Of a stretch of DNA of 64,000 bases, positions 29,339 to 41,480 are shown piece after piece. Within the stretch, counting starts at the first letter, position 1. Each line of letters starts with the position of its first letter. This DNA comes from Paralithodes platypus (lineage: Eukaryota; Arthropoda; Malacostraca; Decapoda; Lithodidae): the NCBI GenBank assembly GCA_032716605.1, contig CM064502.1:34359075-34423074 (forward strand), in the 5' to 3' direction. A program made the translations under genes and the position numbers. Under the pieces are notes generated by a model. The model was not told the DNA's origin and ran no database searches. It was given only the letters and a program-made list of their open reading frames with translations.

Positions 29339-30203
29339 TGTGACGTCTACCAGCGTTGGCAGAATCGCCTCTCGTTTGCCACTAGCGCTCGCCAGGGACA
29401 TCGAAATGGGCTACAGTTATCAGTGAATGTTGTTCTTTCTTTCCTAGTAATCGCATTGTCACAGACAGTCCAGTGGTGGTCTTTGTTTTCGTCTGTGACA
29501 ACGGGGTATATTTTATATCAATAGTAGTGATGATAGTACCAGCGTGGAAATGAGAGAGACTTTCAGAGCGAGATGGTAGTGGTGTCTGTAGGTGCGGGAG
29601 CATCCCTGCCTCTCGCTCGCTATTGGCCGGCGTGTCTGGCCGTGTCACGTGACACCTGCTGTCTTGTGACGTCTCGGCCCGTGATTGGCCGACCATCGCG
29701 CCTTTGCGGGCTCCTGTGTAACAAACCTCCTACACGAGGGTACCCAGGAGCTGTCCTCGTCAGGACTGGCTTGGCGCGCGTGCTTCTAACATCCCTTTGC
29801 ATACTCTCTCCCGATTACCACCTTTATCACTGTTTCTCTCTCTGAACTTCTTCTTTTCCATTACTTCTCACCTTTATTCAATTACATGTCCCCTTGGGTT
29901 CTGCATACGGTTTCCATAGCCGGCCCATTGTATTGCATGCGCCGTCCTCAGAGATATTTACATGTACTTAGAATAGGTTTGAGGGTTCTTAGTTAGTAGT
30001 ATAGGTTACGAACTCTGTGTGTCTCCATTATTGATTTAGTGTTTCTGCTCTTTTATTTAATGCTAGACTGGGATAAGGTAACTGTAGTCGTTGTCTTCGA
30101 TGTTTGTACGGTTTGCTCATACCTACACGACTTCGACCGGTCCTGTGGTAGCCTGTGTTGTCTTTTCGGTTGCATCCTTTGCGAGTGCAGCTTTGTGTTG
30201 ACT
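29339..30203 (+). repeat. Gypsy 3' LTR (minimum extent)
   Basis: Aligned to the 5' LTR to 30203, after which the copies diverge because the 5' copy is deleted. TGTCACGTGACA is at 29643-29654. The LTR may extend further right, perhaps to about 30305. Confidence 0.75.
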
Positions 30204-30878
30204 GAGGGTTTTGGCCTGTACCAGTTCCTCACTTCTGCTGCCTCTTTGCTTGTCTGTAGAGGGTCGCCAGGATAGAACCAGATACTTGTGATCTGGATCT
30301 ATCACATAGAGCCCTCTCGTCAATTAACGTAACTTAAAGGATGTAGTCTTAAGGACATCGCTAGGCTACGAGCCTGTCTTGCTCATCCCCTGTTCCTTAC
30401 CTTGAGTATCCCAGCTAGACATTATTAATCGAGTAGACACTTGTTAGTATTTAATATAAGCTCTTTGATATGTGTACATTATTACTCACAGCATTTATTA
30501 ATCTAGGGTGTTGCTGAGCCGCACAACCATAGTAGACTGTTTTGTTGATGAGGAAGTACTTCTTTTAGTGTCGAGCATTGCTACTGTTGCGCATTTATAG
30601 TATTCTCGTGTCAGTTAACATTATATGTCCTATCTTTTGGTGTATTCGATTGATTTACATGTGTGGTGAACTGCCTCCTGCCTTTATATAGTTTAAGATA
30701 CGAGCATCTTATGAGCATCAGACTTTCTTCAGAAGTTTCCAGGTCAATGCTGTAGGACTATACTTCACTTTCTTTCAGATAGGAGTGAAGAGTTTATTGT
30801 TGTTTAGAGTAACAGTATTGAATCATCTTTATATTGTATTAAATCTTGCAGTGATTTAATTGATCTTTCCATAGATTC
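30204..30878. other. No gene seen; flank between gypsy LTR and BEL element
   Basis: A+T-rich non-coding sequence. Could include the rest of the gypsy LTR. GATTC at 30874-30878 is the left target duplication of the BEL element. Confidence 0.5.
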
Positions 30879-31668
30879 TATCGTATAAATACGATAGACT
30901 ATGACTCTTTTGTGATCTTGGATGTCTCTGTGACGTCACGATCTCTCCTACAGCACGATGTAGGACGAGTAGATCGTATATTATAAGATTGTAAATAAGT
31001 TAAGTTATAAAAGGCCTAATATGCTATTAAGCAATATTGCCATGGTCTTATGTAGTATATATGAATTTATCGTATATATTAATATAATTTATCGTATAGA
31101 GCACCTAAATGCGGTACGATAATTTGGGCTCCTGGCGGTTTGCCAAGGCAGCAAGGTGTGCTTTTGAGGTACGTCAGAGCCTTCACGAACACCAACCAGT
31201 TAACATCTAATTTTCCGCCCTCAGTTGATCGTGCTTTTGTGCCTCTAATCACAATACACATACAGCAATACACACAGCTACACCATCACGACGCTCTCAT
31301 TGACATCATGACTGACTGATAGATAAGCATAATATTCATGTCCATTCCCATGTAATCATTTATTCTTTCTTTAACTTGACTCGTGTCTTGGGACCGAAGT
31401 CTCGTTCCCCATTGTCCACCACCATATTGGGTAAAACGTTCTCCCTTGCCTCATTGCCACGTGGAACTATTGGTGAGTTAATTCCTGGCTAATATTAACC
31501 CTTATAACCTTACCCTATAATTATATACATTTATTATGTGAGACCTTTGGATATAAATTAGCTTGTTTCAGATTGAATTCAATTTAGATATACAGTATTC
31601 ATTTAGATTGATTTTATTTGATTCATTATAGCTTAGTAACATTTAACTTCCATTGATAGTTTATCACA
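30879..31668 (+). repeat. BEL 5' LTR
   Basis: Starts with the inverted repeat TATCGTATAAATACGATA, which overlaps a TATA-like AT-rich core. A perfect CRE palindrome, TGACGTCA, is at 30931-30938. The TCGTATA motif recurs at about 30967, 31070 and 31091. Ends TTTATCACA. Confidence 0.9.
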
Positions 31669-31690
31669 TTGGTGCCCAGACCCGGGAATT
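31669..31690 (+). other. BEL primer-binding site
   Basis: TTGGTGCCCAGACCCGGGA follows the LTR directly. Its complement ends in CACCA as a tRNA 3' end should. The tRNA species was not identified. Confidence 0.7.
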
Positions 31691-32078
31691 AGCTACCAGT
31701 AAGGGATTTTAAGGCAATGAACAAGGGGACATATAACAGGATGCAGGAACAACTCTATGATAAACTGGCAAGGCTAGCCAAGCGATGGTTAGAGCCGGAA
31801 TGCAGGGTCACATCGTTGCACCTGCCCAAGTTCTGCATCCCACCCATCGTCTTTCCCCAATAATTTTCTTTTCCGTTTCAGACTTCCTGTGACATATGAC
31901 CTGACCTAACATTTTTTCTTGTTCAATATGATCCATTAGTAGGTATTGCTATATAGTGTACTATTTTTTCTCCATAACATAGAAGTCCGCCGGTTGGCGT
32001 CTCTTAAGTAGCCTATTATTTGGCCGTTGTTTTTGTGACGTAATATTTAGATACATAGCCTATAGGCTCGCAAGCAAA
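31691..32078 (+). other. BEL leader region
   Basis: Untranslated sequence between primer site and Gag start, with no open frame of note. Confidence 0.5.
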
Positions 32079-33330
32079 ATGGATAAAAACGGTAAAGAGA
32101 CACCGTCTAGTGGGGTGCTGAACAAAGCCCCTAAAAATCAAAGGGCGGGACTTCGGGGAGTAATAAATAGGCTAATTGTGGACGTCAACACTTTCATCAC
32201 TACTGCTGAACTAGAGGAATTGGAGGCTAGATTAGAAAACGTCCAGGTTACCCACGGTCGTATTACGGCTCTGAGTGAGGTGATTGTGGCTGACATGATA
32301 GAGGAGGAAGAGATTGTTACAGAATGTGATAATCGCGCCCTCTATGACGAACCTGTCTTTAGAGCGAAGTACCTATTACAGCGTGCTGTCGCAAGTAAGA
32401 AGGGAGGCGATGATGAGGCCCATAGAAGGGCTGACCCAAAACTACTGTACACCTCCCAAAGCTCAATCTTCCTACATTTGGGGGCAAGTTAACTGAGTGG
32501 TTAGCTTTCTGGGACGTATTTCGATCTACGGTTCATGAATCCTCTTTGGATAATGTCCGCAAGTTTCACTATCTGAAGGGACAAATGGAAGGAGAGGCCT
32601 TACATTTAATAGAGGGTTTTGCAGTAGTAGGTGGTAGTTATCTTGAAGCGGTACACTTATTAGAGTCCACATACGGGGATAGAGAGCAGTTGAAGATGGC
32701 CCATGTCGTTGCCTTGTTGGGGCTCGCAGAACCACAGTATAAGGTTGATGAGTTGACAAACTTCAGGGCAAATATGGAGTGCCATACTCGATCGCTAGAC
32801 ACCCTAGGGCTTACACGCAGGAAATGATAGTCATTATCTTGCGTCAGAAGCTTCCTATGGCAATACTTGATAAGGTAAGATCATTTGAGCTGGGGGAGTT
32901 CAAAACTCAGTTCAGTAAGGAGATCAATAATCTACAGTTGAACAAAGGGAGAATGTATGTGTCGGGAGGGAGTGAGAATGTGGAGAAGAGGGGAACAGTA
33001 AGCATGACAGTGGGGACTAAAGTAAAGAAAGAGGGTGTGTATAAGAAACCTGCTCAGATTCTATGTAAGCTATGTAACAACAAACATAAATGGAGTTTCT
33101 GCATAAAATACCCAACAAATGAGACAAAACTAGCACAGGCGAAAAGATTGAAGCTATGTGTAGGTTGTCTAAGTAAAGAACATGGTAAGCAGGGACAATG
33201 TACTGCTAGATACTTAAGGCCCTGTCGCCACTGCGAAGGACATCACTTTGATAAGTTGTGTCCTACAGCAGATAAAGTCAAAGACGTCAAAAATGAGGGT
33301 ACTACAACTGTGGCACTAGGTAGCACGCAA
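32079..33330 (+). pseudogene. BEL Gag, frameshifted
   Basis: ATG at 32079 begins a 138-codon N-terminal segment (GLRGVINRLIVDVNTFITTA...). A frame change near 32450 leads to LPKLNLPTFGGKLTEWLAFW and SLDNVRKFHYLKGQMEGEAL, the DUF1759-type capsid region of BEL/Pao elements. After another change near 32790 the chain has zinc-knuckle-like Cys/His sets: CKLCNNKHKWSFC, LCVGCLSKEHGKQGQC and CRHCEGHHFDKLC. Role: packaging of element RNA in particles. The frame changes prevent a full-length product. Confidence 0.85.
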
Positions 33331-33780
33331 GACACCACTATATTGCCAACAATACAGATTCCCATGGAAGGTAATGACAGTAACAAAGTTTGTCGGGTAC
33401 TTCTAGATCAAGGATCTCAACGTTCCTTTATAAAGAGGTCCGTACTATTGGGATTGAAGCATCGAATCGTAGGGGCTGAGACTCTTCGATTACAGGGCTT
33501 CACAGGGGTTACTGATAAACAAGACTACGAGATAGCGGAGATTTCATATTTCTATCGTAAAACCGGTACTTTATGACTTGTATCGTAGTAGACACCCTAC
33601 CAGAATATGTATCTGTGGGTGTGAAGAAGGTGGAACACGCATTACGTAGCAAAGGGGTTAACTTGTCAGATCCCATGGGAAATCAGAGTGAGGTGCATGT
33701 TCTACTTGGTGTGGATCATTATTATGAAGTAGTATACCCTGGATTTAAAAAGATGTGTGGTGTAATTTTAATCCCCACTA
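33331..33780 (+). pseudogene. BEL aspartic protease region
   Basis: RVLLDQGSQRSFIKRSV carries the DxGS catalytic motif of BEL-type proteases (usually LLDSGSQRSFI; here DQGS). After a frame change at about 33560-33575 the C-terminal part VHVLLGVDHYYEVV follows. It would process the polyprotein if the frame were intact. Confidence 0.8.
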
Positions 33781-35283
33781 AATTTGGATACTGCATGAGC
33801 GGAAAGGTGCATACTACACAGTCAAAGGTTCTGGTCGACACGGTCTCGATATATAGAGTCAATGTAACCGCGGCAGAGGAGTTGGGAAGGGAGGATTCCC
33901 AACCTAGTGACCCTAAGATGTCTGCCGAGTTCGACCTGGAACGACTGTGGAGATTGGATCACATAGGCATTAATCCTATGGAGACTGATTATGACTCGGA
34001 AGTTGCGCTACAAAGGTTTGATGAGTCTGTGTGCTACTGTGCCTCAGACAAGCAATATAAAGTTAGTTTACCCTGGAAAAACAGTGAGATAAGCCTGCCT
34101 ACCAACTATGGTTTGGCATTAGGTTGCATGCGCGCATTGCAGCGGAAATTGTCTAACGAACCGAGCACGCGCCAGGCGTATGACGATGTATTTCGGAGTT
34201 ATGAGGATAGGGGCTTTATAGAGAGAGTCGATGTCAGGGAACCGTGTAAGAAGGGTAGGGTTCACTATCTGGCCCATCATGGGGTAAAGAAAGACAGCGT
34301 CACCACACCAATACGGGTGGTGTATGACTGTTCTGCCCACCAAGGTCAACAACCCAGTCTGAATGACTGCCTGTTGACAGGTCCGTCCATGGTGTCGGAC
34401 CTGTCCCAACATCTATTGCGGTTTAGGCTGGGGAAGTACGCCTATACCAGTGACATCGAGAAAGCATTCTTGATGGTCAAGCTCAAGGAGGAAGATAGAG
34501 ATGTTACCCGCTTTCTTTGGTTCGGCGACATTAGCGACTGAAAGTCCCATCATAATATACCGTTTTTGGGTTGTACTCTTTGGGGCCACTTGCTCGCAGT
34601 TTTTGTTAAATGCCACAATCAGAAAACATCTAGCTGACACTCATGAGGACACAAGTAAACTATCTCGCGGATTATACATTGACAATTTGCAGGGTACTAG
34701 CGATAGTCAAGATGATTTGTTGTATGCATACTGGCAAGCACGCAGATTGTTTGCGGATGCACATCTATTTCTCCGCGAGTGGGTTACCAATAGTGAAGAT
34801 CTTCAGAGTTTAATACAGGTGGATGGTACGGCATCTCTTAACCAGGAAAAGTCCAGAAATTTGGGGATGATCTGGCAACCTAAACATGACATACTAACTT
34901 TTCAAACAAGGTCTTTTGCTCAGCAGACAGGAGCGCACACAAAAAGAAGTCTGTTGAGCAAAGTTGCGCAATTTTTTGATCCTTTGGGTCTAGCATTACC
35001 TGTTACCATAAGAGCTAGGATTCTAATGCAGGAAGTTTGGAGACGTAAAATAGGATGGGATGACAGTTTGCCCGAGGACCTGAATGACCAAGGGACATTG
35101 TTGTTGAATGAATATGCCATCCTATGTACTAAACCTATACCTCGTAAAGTGGCGGCGTTCGGTGACGTTACGTTACACACGTTTTGCGATGCTAGCGCCA
35201 CGGCATACGGGGTAGCCATATATGTTGTTACTTCATTTGGGGCACATTTAGTTACAGCCCGGGCCAAAGTAGCCCCGGTTTAA
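33781..35283 (+). pseudogene. BEL reverse transcriptase and start of RNase H
   Basis: RT blocks: IRVVYDCSAHQGQQPSLND, KYAYTSDIEKAFLMVKLKE (first catalytic Asp) and, after a frame change near 34530, ATCSQFLLNATIRKHL and RGLYIDNLQGT, where YIDN is the BEL form of the catalytic box. The connection region RSLLSKVAQFFDPLGLALPV follows. RNase H starts with LHTFCDASATAYGVAIY (catalytic Asp). Key residues are present, so the loss of function is by frame change only. Confidence 0.85.
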
Positions 35284-35875
35284 AAAGGTAACTATCCCTA
35301 AAATGGAATTGACTGCCATGCTGCTATTAGCACGTCTGGTGCAACATGTACGCGCAGCATACGAGAGCGAATTAAATATTGAAATCGTTCACGTATGGTG
35401 CGATAGTCAGGTCGCACTCAACTGGATACACAGCAAGAAGTCTCTGCCAGTTTATGTGCGGAATAGGGTAGATGAGATTAGAGCCCTTTTGCCAGACGTT
35501 GCTTATCATTATGTAAATACAAAGGAAAACCCTAGTGATCTCATAACTAGGGGTATAACGGCTAGCCAGTTAATGAAGTCCGAATTGTGGTGGCATGGTC
35601 CAAAGTGGCTGCTCCATGAAAGTGAATGGACGATATGGCATGCTGTTGGTGAGGGACTTCTGCCACTGGAAACAGTGGCAGTTACAGCCCAACCAAATGA
35701 GCCACCAGGTCCTATCATAAAGTGGGCAAGATTCGGTGACTATAATAAACTAGTCAGAGTTGTAGCTTGGGTGTTGCGATATGTATCCAATCTCAAGCTT
35801 AAAGTAACGGGCCAACTCTGCAACAGGGGTCACAACATTGATGCTCGTGAATTTAAAGCAGCTGAAGTAACTTAG
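35284..35875 (+). pseudogene. BEL RNase H, second part
   Basis: A further frame starts just after 35280. MELTAMLLLARLVQHV supplies the catalytic Glu, VHVWCDSQVALNWIHS an Asp, and KENPSDLITRG the last Asp of the RNase H fold. The catalytic set D-E-D-D is complete over the two frames. A stop at 35873 separates it from integrase. Confidence 0.8.
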
Positions 35876-36820
35876 ATCAAATGGGTTCAAGTAGAAACCT
35901 TTTCCAATGAATTAGAATCCTTGAAAGGCTCGAATAAGACATTAATGCCTAATATAGTGCGTCAACTAAGGTTGCACCTAGACAATGGCCTCATCAGGTG
36001 TGAGGGTCGCCTGAAGTGGTCGGGTGTACCAGACGGCACAAACCGACCTATACTTATGCCAACAAGACATCACGTTACTGATCTATTGATCATACGTGCA
36101 CATAGGGAAGTAAAACACTACGGGGTATGTTATATTATATCAAATTTACGTCTCATATGGTGGATACCCAGAGTTCGACAAGTAGCTCGACGCGTAGTGA
36201 GAGAGTGTGTAATATGCCAGAGACTAAAGGGTAAACCATATGCAACTGGACCAGCTCCACCTCTACCTGAATGCCGTGTAAAGCACGTAGAACCTTTCCA
36301 AGCGGTAGGATTAGATTACACAGGGGCATTGAAGACGAGGGAGCATGAGAAGGTTTATATATTATTGTTTACCTGTGCGACGTCTCGAGCGGTACACCTA
36401 GAACTATGTGATAATATGTCTAGCGAAGAATTTATGCTGGCGTTCAGACGGTTTTGTGCCCGTCGTTCATTCCCTCAACTCATTCTTAGCGACAATGCTC
36501 CCACTTATGTCCAAGCATCAAAATATCTAAAGGATATGAGTAGTGATCCTACTATCATCACTTTTTTGGGAGAGAAGAAGTGCGAATGGAGGTTCATTCC
36601 AGTTAAGGCACCTTGGTTTGGTGGAATGTGGGAACGGTGTGTCGGCATAGTAAAGTCAGGACTAAGAGCGGTTGTAGGACGTGCTCTATTAAAAAAGAGT
36701 GAGTTGACGACAGTCCCCACAGAGATAGAGGCAGTCGTGAATGATCGCCCGCTTACATATGTGTACACCGACCTGCAAGAACCACTACCATTAACGCCAG
36801 CTCACTTGCTATATGGTTAA
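35876..36820 (+). pseudogene. BEL integrase
   Basis: Zinc-binding HHCC: HREVKHYGVC then ECVICQRLKGKPYATGPAPP. Catalytic core: PFQAVGLDYTGALKTRE (D), PQLILSDNAPTYVQ (D) and FGGMWERCVGIVKSGLR (E), so the DDE triad is intact. Ends NDRPLTYVYTDLQEPLPLTP and HLLYG before a stop at 36818. Confidence 0.85.
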
Positions 36821-37140
36821 CCATAGTCTGCGTTTCCATCTGATTTTCAGTCCATAGTAGAGTTAGAGGATCCCTCGTTGTACTCTGCGGTAGCGGTGTC
36901 TAAGAGATACCAGATGCCACTGGAACTACTGTTCGTCCTATCGCACGTTTGTACGCTTTGGAGCTAGATTCCGCATTGCAATCTGAGGCTCCACCTGTTA
37001 TTGCTGGGTCCGAGGATTCTCGAAGGAACGACTCACCTCATACTGATGGTGATCATTCTCGGACCGGGACGCGTCCCAGACGCGCTGCTGCTGGCGCTGT
37101 CGACTTGTGGCGTCAGAAGATAGCCTCTGGGCAACTTTAG
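36821..37140 (+). pseudogene. BEL integrase C-terminal tail, partly deleted
   Basis: VRPIARLYALEL and the Ser/Asp/Arg-rich tail ending RRAAAGAVDLWRQKIASGQL match the end of BEL polyproteins, but the DUF5641 domain between integrase and tail is mostly absent. It suggests an internal deletion at about 36820-36930. Confidence 0.65.
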
Positions 37141-37160
37141 GTTTAAGGTGGGGTTCAGGT

Positions 37161-37177
37161 CTTTTTTGTGGGGGGAG
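37161..37177 (+). other. BEL polypurine tract
   Basis: TGTGGGGGGAG directly before the 3' LTR start TGTATCG at 37178. Confidence 0.7.
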
Positions 37178-37970
37178 TGTATCGTATAAATACGATAGAC
37201 TATGACTCTTTGTGATCTTGGATGTCTCTGTGACGTCACGATCTCTCCTACAGCACGATGTAGGACGAGTAGTTCGTATATTATAAGATTGTAAATAAGT
37301 TAAGTTATAAAAGGCCTAATATGCTATTAAGCAATATTGCCATGGTCTTATGTAGTATATATGAATTTATCGTATATATTAATATAATTTATCGTATAGA
37401 GCAACCTAAATGCGGTACGATAATTTGGGCTCCTGGCGGTTTCGCCAAGGCAGCAAGGTGTGCTTTTGAGGTACGTCAGAGCCTTCACGAACACCAACCA
37501 GTTAACATCTAATTTTCCGCCCTCAGTTGATCGTGCTTTTGTGCCTCTAATCACAATACACATACAGCAATACACACAGCTACACCATCACGACGCTCTC
37601 ATTGACATCATGACTGACTGATAGATAAGCATAATATTCATGTCCATTCCCATGTAATCATTTATTCTTTCTTTAACTTGACTCGTGTCTTGGGACCGAA
37701 GTCTCGTTCCCCATTGTCCACCACCATATTGGGTAAAACGTTCTCCCTTGCCTCATTGCCACGTGGAACTATTGGTGAGTTAATTCCTGGCTAATATTAA
37801 CCCTTATAAACTTACCCTATAATTATATACATTTATTATGTGAGACCTTTGGATATAAATTAGCTTGTTTCAGATTGAATTCAATTTAGATATAGAGTAT
37901 TCATTTAGATTGATTTTATTTGATTCATTATAGCTTAGTAACATTTAACTTCCATTGATAGTTTACCACA
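37178..37970 (+). repeat. BEL 3' LTR
   Basis: Begins TGTATCGTATAAATACG, with CRE TGACGTCA at 37231-37238. Ends GTTTACCACA, followed by the GATTC duplication. Confidence 0.9.
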
Positions 37971-37975
37971 GATTC

Positions 37976-39544
37976 CTTTTTATGCATTTTAACGCAACTT
38001 GCATCTTGTTTGTTATCAGGCTATACCAGTGTCGGTTAGCCTGAAGTAGAGTACATTTATGCCCAGTTAAGGATACCCCGCTATCACAGATTAACTCTGG
38101 AGGGTATAGGTGTTTTGTTCGCCGACATATAAGTTCGAAGGTTTGGATCTAGCGTACCGTTGTTGCATAGTACCCTATTACTAGTCCAATCATTAAGTGC
38201 CCTTGTTTTATTCGTAGTCCCGGTCGTAACACGTGTCCTTATGAACTCGAGACACACCAATTAAAACAACCCAACAAAAGGTATGACTACCGCAGCATTT
38301 TTTAAGATCGATACTCAGTTGGAAAACTATTCCTTATTTGGCACCGGAGAATAAATATAGTAGGAAAACTTTGGCACCCCATATACTATTGGGATAAACC
38401 TTTCGTTACACTGGTTAGGAATTGTTTACTTCATTAGATGTTTGTTGTCGTGGGTTTAACAAAGGAAGTTGTTGTTAGACTTCACTGGTCGTAACTAATA
38501 TCCCATCCTCGACCGCGGCGCTATTGTGAATAGAGAAGGCAGACACTGGCAAGCGCTCTATTCGGGATTAACCAAACTCTCTGGTAATTGTCTTTAGCAC
38601 TGGCGGGACGTTATTAGACAAGGGGTCTGTGAGACACCGTCTAGCTAATGGCACTCATCAAGGAGTCCCTTCGAGATAGCAATATCTCGGAAAAGGCCAA
38701 AGTATACCCATCAAGCTCAGTTTTGAAAGACTCTTATAACGGTCAGAACAGTTAAGAGAAGTTGCGTAAAAAAAAACTATCTTACGTTGTTCGTTCGATG
38801 ACGTGTTTCTGGTGCACTGGCATTTCGCACACGATATTTAAGACCCAACACAAAGACTCTGGAAGTTCTGCATCAAAACTCTTATAACGACCAGTGCAGT
38901 TAGTGAGTTATCTCCTTTGTTAGCTCGATTTTACTAAACCGATGCACTGGTATATAACTCATTCATATTTGAAGTCCCCAAGTGTATGCCGTCTGAATCA
39001 CACAGAAGAAGTACCTATGAAAAGTATTTAATCCTAAGTGTTGCCTAGAGAGAAAATTCAAATTTATCAACAAAATAACCGTACTAGTGACGCGCCTTAT
39101 ATACAAGGAAGTACTCAAGTGAATCTATGCTCTCTCATTTTTATGCTAAATAAAAAATAATAAAGTACTAGTGATGCCCACATAAATTAGGGAAGTACTA
39201 ATATTTAATCTTGCCATATTGATACAAAGTGAAGTATAAATAAAATTCTAACAAAAAAATCAGTGAAAGCATAAATTATAAATAAACATCAGTCGCATAG
39301 TATAAACAACTCTACGCATTTTGCTCCGATTCACAGACACAACCATTTTTTACTTAAAAGTTTAACAGCACAAGTGTAATACCTCAATTGAAGGAAGTGG
39401 TATCTACCTATTCACCTTTATAACAGTACAAGTGTAATACCTCAATTGAAGGCAGTACTACCTATATCTTATCTATATCGAGTACAAGTGTAAATACCTC
39501 GACTGAAAGTACTAAAGTATATTGTTGAAGCAACAGTCTTACGA
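37976..39544. other. No gene seen; short tandem units near the end
   Basis: Non-coding. At about 39361-39520 three related units, each with AAGTGTAATACCTC followed by AATTGAAGG or GACTGAAAG, repeat at about 60-base spacing and lead into the LINE fragment. They could be the 5' side of that LINE copy. Confidence 0.45.
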
Positions 39545-40069
39545 GTGAACTTAGTGGAGCCTCGCTCGTGCGTCTTATGTTTTTGGTCTTACCATTATTT
39601 TATAATTACGTATGCGATTTTAATCTACTACTCCCTAATATATAGCAATATACTATATTGTAACACTGTGTGGGGAGGCACTAACAAGTCAGCGCTTAGT
39701 CCAATAGTTAACGTTCACAAATGGGCCGTACGAACTATGGCTGGATTGAGAATGCGAAACCATACTAATGAATCTTTCCAAAACATGAAAATACTTAAAT
39801 ATTATGATATAAATAAAGTACAAAGTGCCACGTTTGTATATAAATGTTTGAATAACTTGATTGATAATGATGACTCTTTTTATTCTCTAAGCTATCAGAA
39901 TAATCTCCACACACCCCTAATGGTCTCGACACAGTCCCAAAGTAACATTCGGTACCATGGTGTCAAAATATATAACAGTTTGCCCGATGAAATTAAAACA
40001 AAAAACAGTATTGAGAACTTTAAATCCAGTTTAAAAAATTATTTACTTTCGTTTTATTCCATAACATGA
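39545..40069 (+). pseudogene. LINE reverse transcriptase C-terminus, 5'-truncated
   Basis: Frame from about 39600 encodes YYSLIYSNILYCNTVWGGTN, AVRTMAGLRM, ILKYYDINKVQSATFVYKCL and VKIYNSLPDEIKTKNSIENF, ending at a stop in 40067-40069. This is the C-terminal post-RT domain found in many animal LINEs (the 'YCN.VWG' and 'G...WN.LP' blocks). RT and endonuclease are missing, so it is 5'-truncated. Confidence 0.8.
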
Positions 40070-40390
40070 ACATTTGAAGGAATTTTAGAGTATACTTCCT
40101 TGCATTGTTGTATCTATATTCAATATACAAAATATGTGATTACTGCTGCTGTATGTATTCAATGGCCATGTAGTGGTGTATCATGGCTGTGTCATGTTAC
40201 AGATAATTGATAATCTTGTAAAACAAATTGTATAAACATTGTACATTGGATATGAAGGTTCTTTAAGATGAAAATGTTCATCAAAGAACCTGGTCTTAAT
40301 ATATATATAAATTGTAATTATGTAAAAACTGTAATATTTGCAGACCAAATAAACAATTTTCAGTTTCAGTTTCAGTTTCAGTTTCAGATA
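40070..40390 (+). repeat. LINE 3' UTR with (TTTCAG)n tail
   Basis: About 290 bases of 3' UTR end in five TTTCAG units (about 40360-40387), a microsatellite-type tail instead of poly(A). Confidence 0.7.
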
Positions 40391-41480
40391 TTCTTGTGCC
40401 AATAAACATAATATGAATGAATGTACGTCTTGTTATAATTATCCTCTATCACTTTTTGTACATGTGTTGAAACGAATTCTGCTGCTCCAGTCAAGTAGAA
40501 TCTACCTAATCAAACCAATCAACCCCATTAAAAACCTGGTATAACAATTCTTATTCACACAAAATCATATATGGTTAGAGGTGCAATGTTACATAAGACA
40601 GGATAGGTTTCAAATAGCAGCACGATCGAGGATCCTCTAGGTGTCTCAAGGGGAAGACACAGGCAGGTTCTGAAGATCTGTGAAGATGTGCTACCTGGTA
40701 TTCCCTACGACATCCTGGTCCGTGGGGGTGGTCCTGTCGTGTGACGGTGACAGAAATTAGGGGAAGACTTCCTTGAAGGTCTCTGAAGACTGTAGAGTTG
40801 AGGGTCTTACATGAAAACGAGTCTTTACACCAGTGTCTTACGCTCTCGTATCATGGGATTAAAGTAAGGAGTCGTTTCACCAGTGTTTTACGCTCTCGCT
40901 TACAATCCAGACCTAGACTTCTATGCGAGTCTCTAGAGGAACTTATATGATGGAATCTTGGGATTGTTACAAATACGAGCCGTTACACCAGTGTCTTACG
41001 TTCTTGTATTGTAAGGACTAAGTAGGGAGTTGTTACACCAGTGTCTTACACCCTCCACAACGAGTCCTGACTGAGAAGGAAGCCGTTACACCAGTGTCTT
41101 ACGCTCTTCCAACCAGCCTTCCTATGTTTGTGGGTTTACTAAAAACTAGAGTGCTCACTTCATGTGGCATACTCTAATTACAGTAAAGTCCCATGCCCAG
41201 GCAATGTAAAAATGTTAGGTGGCCACCAGTGTGGTCTAACAAAGATACAATCAAATCCAAGATACCTTCGAGAAATGCGTCGCGTTGTTCCACCAGTGTC
41301 TTACTCCCTCAAGGCAATTTCTCGGTATAGATAATCCCAAGTCTTCCAGATATCTTTCAGCCAGTGCCTTAACCCGGCAGCTGAGGGGAGACTCTTAAGA
41401 GGTTTTACTGGGCGACTGCGGGGAGACTCTTAAGATTCTACGCCTAATAAAAACACTTTTAAAAGGCCCCAGTAGCACTT
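40391..41480. repeat. Region with eight spaced 'ACCAGTGTCTTACGCTCT' motifs
   Basis: A motif close to TTACACCAGTGTCTTACGCT recurs near 40825, 40874, 40981, 41029, 41080, 41223 (partial), 41288 and 41358 (partial), separated by unrelated sequence of 40-130 bases. Two blocks of GGGGAGACTCTTAAGA lie near 41383 and 41418. No coding frame. Confidence 0.6.

Larger units (their letters stand above)
25499..30203 (+). mobile_element. Defective Ty3/gypsy-type LTR retrotransposon
   Basis: Direct repeats at 25499-26360 and 29339-30203 start with TGTGACGTCTACCAGCGTTG and are nearly identical, as expected for the two LTRs. Between them lie aspartic protease, pre-RT linker, partial RT and a scrap of RNase H, in plus orientation. 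Primer-binding site, gag, the RT catalytic centre and most of integrase are missing, and the 5' LTR joins straight into protease sequence, so a deletion removed its 3' end. The right boundary of the 3' LTR could not be fixed because the other LTR is truncated. Confidence 0.8.
30879..37970 (+). mobile_element. BEL/Pao LTR retrotransposon, nearly full length, frameshifted
   Basis: LTRs of about 790 bases (30879-31668 and 37178-37970) differ at about four substitutions and three single-base indels. GATTC at 30874-30878 and at 37971-37975 is a 5-bp target duplication. The 5' LTR lacks the initial TG seen at 37178. Internal order is primer site, Gag with DUF1759-type region and zinc knuckles, protease, RT, RNase H, integrase and a C-terminal tail, the BEL/Pao order. 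At least five frame changes break the polyprotein. High LTR identity against many indels suggests a young insertion with indel-type damage or long-read errors. Confidence 0.9.

Noticed and set aside
40825..41380. CRISPR array
   Set aside because: Irregular spacing, degenerate motif and a clearly eukaryotic context.
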